The notes beneath the pieces were generated by a model. That model made no database searches. It was given only the letters and a program-made list of their open reading frames with translations, and had not been told where the DNA came from. Positions 58,157-64,000 of a stretch of 64,000 bases of DNA are shown piece by piece; positions within the stretch are counted from its first letter, which is position 1; every line of letters starts with the position of its first letter. The DNA is taken from assembly GCA_964424125.1 (NCBI GenBank), contig CAYRHS010000001.1, forward strand, positions 1 through 64,000, given 5' to 3'. The stretch comes from CAYRHS01 sp964424125. Lineage in GTDB: Bacteria > Actinomycetota > Acidimicrobiia > IMCC26256 > JAOSJL01. A program made the position numbers and the translations under genes.

Positions 58157-60951
58157 GCCGCCGGCCCCGACCGCGCCAGGGACTCGGCATCCGTGCCCAG
58201 GTAGGCCTCGATCACTCGCGGATCGGAACGAACCTCGTCGGGTGTTCCCACCATGAGCACGCGGCCCGACTCCATGACGACCACGCGATCGGCGAGCCCG
58301 AGGACGAGGGGGATGTCGTGCTCGACGATCAACAGCGTCGTCCCGAGCTGCGCCTGCACGGATCGCAGCAGCGCTCCCAAGTGCTCGGTCTCACGTTGCG
58401 CGATGCCCGACGAAGGCTCGTCGAGCAGGAGCACGCCCGGCTCCAGCGCCAGGATGCACGCGAGCTCCGTGATCCGTCGCGTGCCCGTCGAGAGCTCGGA
58501 CACGGGGGTGCTGCGGTACTCGGCGAGCCCAAGCGCGTCGACGAGCAGCTCCGCTCGCGATCTTCGCCGCCGCTCCGCCGACCCGATGCCGATCAGCGCG
58601 GGCAGCAGGCGCGTCGGGTACCGGCGCTCGAGGGCGAGCATGACCACGTCCGACACGGTCATCGTGGGGAACAGCTGGGGTTCCTGGAACGAGCGCACGA
58701 GACCCAGTCGTCCGCGCGCGCCCGGGGAGAGCCCGCTGACGTCGCGGTCATCGAGGACGACCTGCCCGCGGTCGGAGCGGACGAAGCCGCTCGCCAGATC
58801 GAAGAGTGTCGACTTTCCCGCGCCGTTCGGGCCGATGAAGGCCACCGTCTCCCCTGCTTCGACGACGAACGAGACGTCCTCGACGGCATGGAGTCCGCCG
58901 AAGTGCTTCGTCAACCCTTCGACGCACAGGGTGCCCCCGGCGCGTGTCGCCTTCTCGAGACGGGCCCTTCCGCCGACCGACGATGGGACCGGGCCGGCCC
59001 GCTCGGGGGCCGTGGCCTCGATGCCGCGCGCCCGGGCGAGCACGCCGATCACGCGAGCCCGAAGGGGAGCGAGCAGCTGGGCGATACCGCCCGGGAAGTA
59101 GAGGATCAGTACCAGCCAGCCCAGTGCGGTTGCGGCCAGTCCGGCGTTGTCGAGCGGCAGGAAGCGTGGAACCCCGACGATGTAGAGCGCGCCGAGCAGC
59201 GGGCCGGCCAGGACGCCGATACCGCCGAGCACAGTCATCGCGGCAACATCGATGCTCGCCTCGACCGGGAACGCGGTGGAAGCCAGGCGGGTGAACGAGT
59301 GCCCGTACGCGGCCCCGCCGAGGCCGGCGAGCACGCCCGCGAGCACGAACCCCTGGACCTTGACGGCCGTTACACGAACCGTGAACGCGCGCGCCCCGTC
59401 CTCGTTGTCACGAACCGCCCGGAGCCTCCGTCCGATCCCGCTCGCCCAGATGTTGCGGGCGAGCCAGAACCCGATCAGCAGCACGCCGAGGGCGAAGAAA
59501 TAGTACTCCTTGCTCGAGTCGAGCGCGAGCGAACCGATCACCGGACGTCCCGGTGTGACGCCCGGTCCGAGCATCCACGACTGCCGGAAGAGCCACGCCT
59601 GGGAAGCGAGCGCGAAGCCCAGGGTCGTGACCGCGAGCATCAGACCCCTGATGCGGAGCGCCGGCAAGGCCAGGGCCAGCGAGACCGCGCCCGCCGCGAG
59701 CGCGGCGCCCAGGAAGCCGAGGAAGAAGTTGCCGGTCGCATCCGTGACCGCGTAGGAGGCGGTCGCGCCGACGCCCGCGATCGCGAACTGTCCGAGGGTC
59801 AGCTGGCCCGCCAGGCCCGTGACCACGCCGACCGAGAGTCCCACGAGCGAGAACGTCAGGATCGAGACGAGGACGATCGTCGTCGCGCTCGTGACGAACA
59901 TCGGCAGGAGCAGCGCCGCGACCAGCGCCGCCACCGCGACGAGCCACCCGAGATTCCGGATCGCCCAGACGTTCCGCAGCGCGTCCCGGATCGGGGGCCA
60001 GGGCTGCACGTTCACCCATGCGGACTCGGCAGCAGCCTCTCGCACGCGCTGACGTCGTTGGAGCAGCAGCGCGACGAGGAGGATGACGAAAATCGCGAAC
60101 TCGACGGTCCCACCGCGGGGGTAGTTCCACAAGAGGAGCTGTTCGACGACGCCGATCCCGATGCCCGCGAGGAAGGCGACGGGCAGGTTGACCATCCGGG
60201 CGATCACCGCGGCCGCGAGGGCTCGCAAGAGCAGCGACGGTCCGAGAACCTGGCCGCCCGCGAAGCCCAAGGTTGGCACGACGAGGACGGCGGTGAAGGC
60301 CGCGACCGCGCCCGCGATCGCCCATGAGGTCATCGACATTCCGTCGGCGCTGATCCCCGCGAGGCGCGCCAGGTCGCGGCTCGCCGACGCCGCTCGGATT
60401 CCGAGACCCAGCCGGGTCCGGCGCAGGCCCAGCGCGAGCGCCAGGACCAGCACCGGGGTGAGGAGGAGGATGGCGGAGTACGGCCGCGTCACCAGGAGCG
60501 CGCCGACGTCGAACTCGGGGAACCACGGTGGCTGGGGGAAGAGCCCCCCGGCCGTGGCCTGGGAATTGACGACGAGCGCGAAGAGCAGCAGGAACTGGGC
60601 CAGGCCGAGCGTCGCCACCATCGTCATGACGAGCGGCGCCCGCCGCAGCCGACGGACGACGACGACCTCGGACGCGGCGCCGATCGCGGCCCCGACGAGC
60701 AGGGCCAGGGGGAACGCGACCCAGTAGGGGACGCCCCACTGGCGGACCGCGAGTCCGAGGAGCGCCGCGGCGAACGCCCCGATCTCGCCGTGCGCGAAGT
60801 TCACGATCCGGTTGGACCGGTAGACGAGGACGAGCCCCACCGCGAGGATCCCGTAGGCCATCCCGACGATCGCGCCGAGCACGATCGCCGGGCCGAAGAC
60901 CTCGAAGCCGCCGACCGTGAACGCGACCATCGGGTCCACGGCAGCGCTCAT
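58153..60951 (-). CDS. LivH-LivM-LivG fusion ABC transporter
   Basis: This is one 932-residue protein. LivH permease spans about 15-310 (YRSNRIVNFAHGEIGAFAAA), LivM about 335-640 (GLAGQLTLGQFAIAGVGATA), and LivG about 675-920 with FIGPNGAGKSTLF, LSTGTRRITELACILALEPG and LLLDEPSSGIAQRE. The signature loop is LSTGT, a weak form usual for LivG. ATG at 60951 was chosen because a longer start adds 15 residues without a ribosome site. LivF is not separate but fused to MFS two genes on, so the importer is split into two fusions. The shared 16-mer lies just upstream. Confidence 0.93.
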   Translation of the reverse strand: MSAAVDPMVAFTVGGFEVFGPAIVLGAIVGMAYGILAVGLVLVYRSNRIVNFAHGEIGAFAAALLGLAVRQWGVPYWVAFPLALLVGAAIGAASEVVVVRRLRRAPLVMTMVATLGLAQFLLLFALVVNSQATAGGLFPQPPWFPEFDVGALLVTRPYSAILLLTPVLVLALALGLRRTRLGLGIRAASASRDLARLAGISADGMSMTSWAIAGAVAAFTAVLVVPTLGFAGGQVLGPSLLLRALAAAVIARMVNLPVAFLAGIGIGVVEQLLLWNYPRGGTVEFAIFVILLVALLLQRRQRVREAAAESAWVNVQPWPPIRDALRNVWAIRNLGWLVAVAALVAALLLPMFVTSATTIVLVSILTFSLVGLSVGVVTGLAGQLTLGQFAIAGVGATASYAVTDATGNFFLGFLGAALAAGAVSLALALPALRIRGLMLAVTTLGFALASQAWLFRQSWMLGPGVTPGRPVIGSLALDSSKEYYFFALGVLLIGFWLARNIWASGIGRRLRAVRDNEDGARAFTVRVTAVKVQGFVLAGVLAGLGGAAYGHSFTRLASTAFPVEASIDVAAMTVLGGIGVLAGPLLGALYIVGVPRFLPLDNAGLAATALGWLVLILYFPGGIAQLLAPLRARVIGVLARARGIEATAPERAGPVPSSVGGRARLEKATRAGGTLCVEGLTKHFGGLHAVEDVSFVVEAGETVAFIGPNGAGKSTLFDLASGFVRSDRGQVVLDDRDVSGLSPGARGRLGLVRSFQEPQLFPTMTVSDVVMLALERRYPTRLLPALIGIGSAERRRRSRAELLVDALGLAEYRSTPVSELSTGTRRITELACILALEPGVLLLDEPSSGIAQRETEHLGALLRSVQAQLGTTLLIVEHDIPLVLGLADRVVVMESGRVLMVGTPDEVRSDPRVIEAYLGTDAESLARSGPAA

Positions 60952-60985
60952 CCGTCCCCCCGGCTCGGCGCCGCGCGCATCGTAC

Positions 60986-61001
60986 CTACTTTCCATTCAT
61001 T
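60986..61001. promoter_or_regulatory. second shared element, copy 2, in a divergent promoter
   Basis: CTACTTTCCATTCATT is identical to 53994-54009. Here it is the left part of CCTACT-N12-AGTAGG, a perfect 6-bp inverted repeat (60985-61008). It lies 35 bases from the LivH-M-G start and 39 bases from the hydrolase start, so one regulator could control both directions. Confidence 0.6.
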
Positions 61002-61039
61002 CAGTAGGAGCGATACCGTGGCCCGGCCGAGCGCCGCGA

Positions 61040-62947
61040 ATGGGGGACGCCGTGTTCGAACGCGCCAGACGACCGCCGCCGACGGACGCTGCCTGGTGGC
61101 AGGGCTCCCCGACGAAGACGCCGCCGGTCCTTTACCGCGACTCGGTTCGGTCCAGCCGCTACGTTGCCGTCTCCGACGGAATCTGCCTCGCGACGGACCT
61201 CCACCTCCCGGCCGGCCTTCGAGCCGGCGAGCGGCTCCCGACGATCGTCGCCTTCTCCACCTACCTCCGGGGCATGGACTTTCGCTTTCCCGGTGCCGAG
61301 GCCGCGATGGCGCGGGCGGACCTCACCGAACTCGACTGGGGCGATGCCTTCGCCCGCTACGGCTTCGCGCACCTGCTCGTCGAGATCCGCGGTGCGGGAG
61401 CATCGTTCGGCACGAAGACCTCGATCTTCGCCGACCAGGTCGCCCGCGACGGCAGCGACGTCCTCGACTGGATCATCGATCAGCCGTGGTCGAACGGCGC
61501 CGTCGGCGCCACAGGGATCTCCGCGCTCGGTCTCACGTCGATGTTCCTCGCCACGGGGAAGCACCCGGCCCTGAAGGCGATCGCTCCGCGCTTCACGGTC
61601 TTCGACGTCTTCGCCGACGTCCACCCGGGCGGGTTGCTCCAGCAGCGCTTTCTCACCGACATCGGCGCGAGGGTGCGCGCGATGGACTCGAACCGGCTCC
61701 ACGAGGCCGTCGAGAACCCGCTGGCTCGACAGGCGATGCGCGCGCTCGTGAAGGGCGTGCGCGGCGTCGACGACGACCGCGACGGTTCGCAGCTCGCGGC
61801 CGCGGTCGCCGAGCACGAGGACAACGAGGGATTCGACCTGGACATCGCGGCCGTACGCCGGCGGGACGACCGCCTCCCCCACGCGGCCACCGAGGCGACG
61901 CTGGACACACAGAGCCCGTTTCGCCTGATGGCCGACCTGGTCGCGAGCGGCCTCCCCGTCTACGCGCTCGGCGGCTGGATGGACGGCGCGTTCCAGCGGG
62001 CGATGATCCACCTCCACCGCAACGTCCCCAACCCCGGGAGTCGACTCACGATCGGCCCGTGGGCGCACGGCGGCCGCTTCTACTCCAGCCCCCTCGTGGC
62101 GGGCGGTCGGCGGCGACGAGCCGAGTTCTCGCAAGCCGGTGAGCTCGCCCGCTTCTTCGACCTCCATCTGCGCGCCGTCGACCGCGAGGTGTCCGACGAG
62201 GCGCCCGTCCACTACTTCACGATGGGTGAGGAGCGCTGGAAGGAATCGCCGACGTGGCCGCCGCCAGGCACGGCCACACGGTCGTTGCACCTGCAAGCTG
62301 ACAATCGGCTCGGCGAGCACGACTCGACCCGAGAGGGTCGCGACCGCTACGTCGTGGACCGGACCGCGACGACGGGTGTGTGGTCCCGGTACGGTCGGCA
62401 CCTCTCGGGCGGGATGGGTCCGGCGCGGTATCCCGAACGGGCGAAGGCCGACCGGAAGCTCCTCTGCTACACGTCCTCGCCGCTGGCCGAGGACGTGGAA
62501 GTCACGGGCCACCCACTCGTGACGCTGTCGCTCGCGTGCGACACGGACGACGCGGCGTTGTTCGTGTACCTCGAGGACGTGGCGCCCGACGGCACCGTCC
62601 TGGCGATCACCGACAGCTGCCTCCGCCTGTCCGCCCGCCGGGTGGGTGGAGACCCCCCGTACGAGCAGCTCGGCGTGTGGCGCGACGGCACGAGCGTCGA
62701 CGCCGAACCGGTGACCCCCGGCGAGGCCATGGAACTCGCGCTCGACCTCCTGCCGACCTCGTGGCTCTTCCGCTCCGGCCACGCCGTCCGACTCGCCATC
62801 GCGGGCGCCGACGTCGACAACTTCGTGATGGTCCCCGAGGCCGGTCCCGCGCCCACCTTCGAGGTGTTCCGTGGCGGACCGCACGCCGCGCGCCTCGACC
62901 TCCCGGTCATGCCCCGGGTCTCGGGCACGATGGCGTCGGAGACGTGA
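61040..62947 (+). CDS. CocE/NonD-type hydrolase, cytoplasmic
   Basis: The 635-residue alpha/beta-hydrolase of the X-Pro peptidase/cocaine esterase superfamily has GATGISALGL with the nucleophile, RGAGASFG as the conserved turn, GGWMDGAFQ, and GPWAHGG with the catalytic His, then the C-terminal jelly-roll domain. Unlike the paralogue at 9295, it has no signal peptide. ATG at 61040 was chosen; GTG at 61052 is an alternative. It overlaps the following acyl-CoA synthetase by one base (TGATG). An imported ester or amide could be cleaved here and the acid activated next (inference). Confidence 0.92.
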   Translation: MGDAVFERARRPPPTDAAWWQGSPTKTPPVLYRDSVRSSRYVAVSDGICLATDLHLPAGLRAGERLPTIVAFSTYLRGMDFRFPGAEAAMARADLTELDWGDAFARYGFAHLLVEIRGAGASFGTKTSIFADQVARDGSDVLDWIIDQPWSNGAVGATGISALGLTSMFLATGKHPALKAIAPRFTVFDVFADVHPGGLLQQRFLTDIGARVRAMDSNRLHEAVENPLARQAMRALVKGVRGVDDDRDGSQLAAAVAEHEDNEGFDLDIAAVRRRDDRLPHAATEATLDTQSPFRLMADLVASGLPVYALGGWMDGAFQRAMIHLHRNVPNPGSRLTIGPWAHGGRFYSSPLVAGGRRRRAEFSQAGELARFFDLHLRAVDREVSDEAPVHYFTMGEERWKESPTWPPPGTATRSLHLQADNRLGEHDSTREGRDRYVVDRTATTGVWSRYGRHLSGGMGPARYPERAKADRKLLCYTSSPLAEDVEVTGHPLVTLSLACDTDDAALFVYLEDVAPDGTVLAITDSCLRLSARRVGGDPPYEQLGVWRDGTSVDAEPVTPGEAMELALDLLPTSWLFRSGHAVRLAIAGADVDNFVMVPEAGPAPTFEVFRGGPHAARLDLPVMPRVSGTMASET

Positions 62948-64000
62948 TGGACCGACGGACGAGCATCCCCGCCCTGCTGGCCGAGCGCGCGGCGCAGAAC
63001 CCCGAGCGGACTTTCGTCACGGAAGTGGGCGGGCGCGAGGCGACCTACGGCGCGTTCCAGGACGAGGCGCTGCGTTGGGCCGCAGGCCTTCGCGCGCTCG
63101 GCGTCGGGCCCGGCGAGAACGTCGTGACCATGCTCCCACCGTGCATCGACGCCTTCGCCGCCTGGATCGGGCTGTCATGGCTGCGCGCTGTCGACACCGC
63201 CTGCAACACCGACTACCGGAGCCGGATGCTCGCCTACCTGCTGGAGGACTCCGGAGCGGAGGTGATGATCGTGGCCGCGCGGTGGCTGGACCGCCTCGTC
63301 GACGTCGCCGACGACGTGGGCCGGCTGAAGACGGTCGTCGTCCCCGACGCCGACGAACCGCCGGACGGCCTGCCGTGGCAGGTGGTCACGGGAACGGACG
63401 TGACGGGGAGCCTGCCCGCGGCCGACGTCGATCCACCCGACGTCTGGGACGTGGCGACCATGATCTACACGTCCGGCACGACGGGACCGTCGAAGGGCGT
63501 GCTCGTCCCGTGGCGGCAGCAGTACGAGTATTCCGACGGCGTCGTCCCCGCGGCGGACGTCGACGAAGACGACGTGTACTACTCGGCTTTCCCGATGTTC
63601 CACGGGAGCGGGCGCGTGCCGTTGTGCCTGATGGCCGTGGCCAACGGCCGCTTCGTGCTCCGCAAGCAGTTCAGCGGCACGGAGTTCTGGAGCGACATCC
63701 GCGAGCACGGCTGCACCACGACCGGATTCGTCGGCGCCATGTCGCAATTCGTCTGGGGTCAGGCGCCGACGTCCGAAGACGCCGACAACCCGCTGCGACG
63801 AGCCATCATGCTCCCCGTACTGCCCTGGTGGCGAGAGTTCGAGGAGCGTTTCGGCGTCGAGCTCCGCACGTGCTACGCGATGACCGAGACCGGACCACCG
63901 TTCGGCACGGGATGGGACATCCCCGACCACCGCACGTGTGGGTCTGTCCGCGCCGGCTACGACGTCCGGCTCGTCGACGAGCACGACTACGACGTACCCG
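62947..64000 (+). CDS. acyl-CoA synthetase (AMP-dependent), truncated by the window end
   Basis: The first 351 residues of an adenylate-forming ligase are present: TYGAFQDEALRWAAGLRALG, MIYTSGTTGPSKGVLVPW (P-loop motif) and YAMTETGPP, then the sequence leaves the window before the catalytic Lys. It resembles the FadD-type ligase at 39729. Its ATG shares a base with the stop of the hydrolase, so the two are coupled and under the control of the element at 60986. Confidence 0.93.
   Translation, partial: MDRRTSIPALLAERAAQNPERTFVTEVGGREATYGAFQDEALRWAAGLRALGVGPGENVVTMLPPCIDAFAAWIGLSWLRAVDTACNTDYRSRMLAYLLEDSGAEVMIVAARWLDRLVDVADDVGRLKTVVVPDADEPPDGLPWQVVTGTDVTGSLPAADVDPPDVWDVATMIYTSGTTGPSKGVLVPWRQQYEYSDGVVPAADVDEDDVYYSAFPMFHGSGRVPLCLMAVANGRFVLRKQFSGTEFWSDIREHGCTTTGFVGAMSQFVWGQAPTSEDADNPLRRAIMLPVLPWWREFEERFGVELRTCYAMTETGPPFGTGWDIPDHRTCGSVRAGYDVRLVDEHDYDVP

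Overview
This window is high-GC actinobacterial DNA, most likely from an uncultured member of the Acidimicrobiia or a close relative. The evidence is strong GC bias at third codon positions, a WhiB regulator, a TIGR03084 (mycothiol-dependent-enzyme-like) protein, DUF2510 and DUF6069 proteins, a WS/DGAT wax-ester synthase and many lipid-CoA enzymes. A run of 10 N at 51193-51202 marks a scaffolded, probably metagenomic, assembly. No rRNA, CRISPR array, complete insertion sequence or plasmid origin was seen.

Layout. Positions 1-13 kb hold housekeeping and envelope genes: a secreted esterase, a membrane-anchored HExxH protein, a coupled zinc-ribbon/membrane/phosphatase trio, a class A penicillin-binding protein, a secreted EEP-fold lipoprotein, a CocE-type lipoprotein hydrolase and small membrane proteins. 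Positions 13-18 kb are a decayed genomic island. An intact tRNA-Val(TAC) at 17228-17300 and a 42-nt copy of its 3' half at 13535-13576 bracket fragments of an amidase, an amidohydrolase, a phage-like protein and more tRNA halves. A broken ABC-2 permease lies just beyond the tRNA. Positions 18-22 kb hold a WhiB gene, a small protein with its own terminator, a serine hydrolase and two translationally coupled inositol-monophosphatase-family genes.

Positions 22-64 kb are a large lipid or isoprenoid-type carboxylic acid catabolic region: an SDR, two overlapping P450s, an FAD oxidase, an MFS carrier, four crotonases, four acyl-CoA synthetases, a CoA-transferase, an SCP2-type thiolase next to an HMG-CoA-synthase-like/DUF35 fusion, a WS/DGAT acyltransferase and three Liv-type binding lipoproteins. 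Two branched-chain-amino-acid-type (Liv) ABC importers have unusual architecture. One appears to be a single LivH-LivM-LivG-LivF polypeptide interrupted by the assembly gap. The other is a LivH-LivM-LivG fusion coupled to a lipoprotein and to an MFS carrier fused to a LivF ATPase.

Seven promoters in 22-54 kb share a 16-bp inverted-repeat element, GTGAAC-N4-GTTAGC in its commonest form. One copy lies between the TetR gene at 53377 and the Liv fusion it faces, so this TetR is the leading candidate regulator. A second, identical 16-mer (CTACTTTCCATTCATT) sits before the binding protein at 54057 and in the divergent promoter at 60986, tying the second importer to a CocE-type hydrolase and an acyl-CoA synthetase. 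My reading, an inference, is a coordinated set of import, hydrolysis, CoA activation, oxidation and storage as wax ester for an unidentified branched or cyclic acid or ester.
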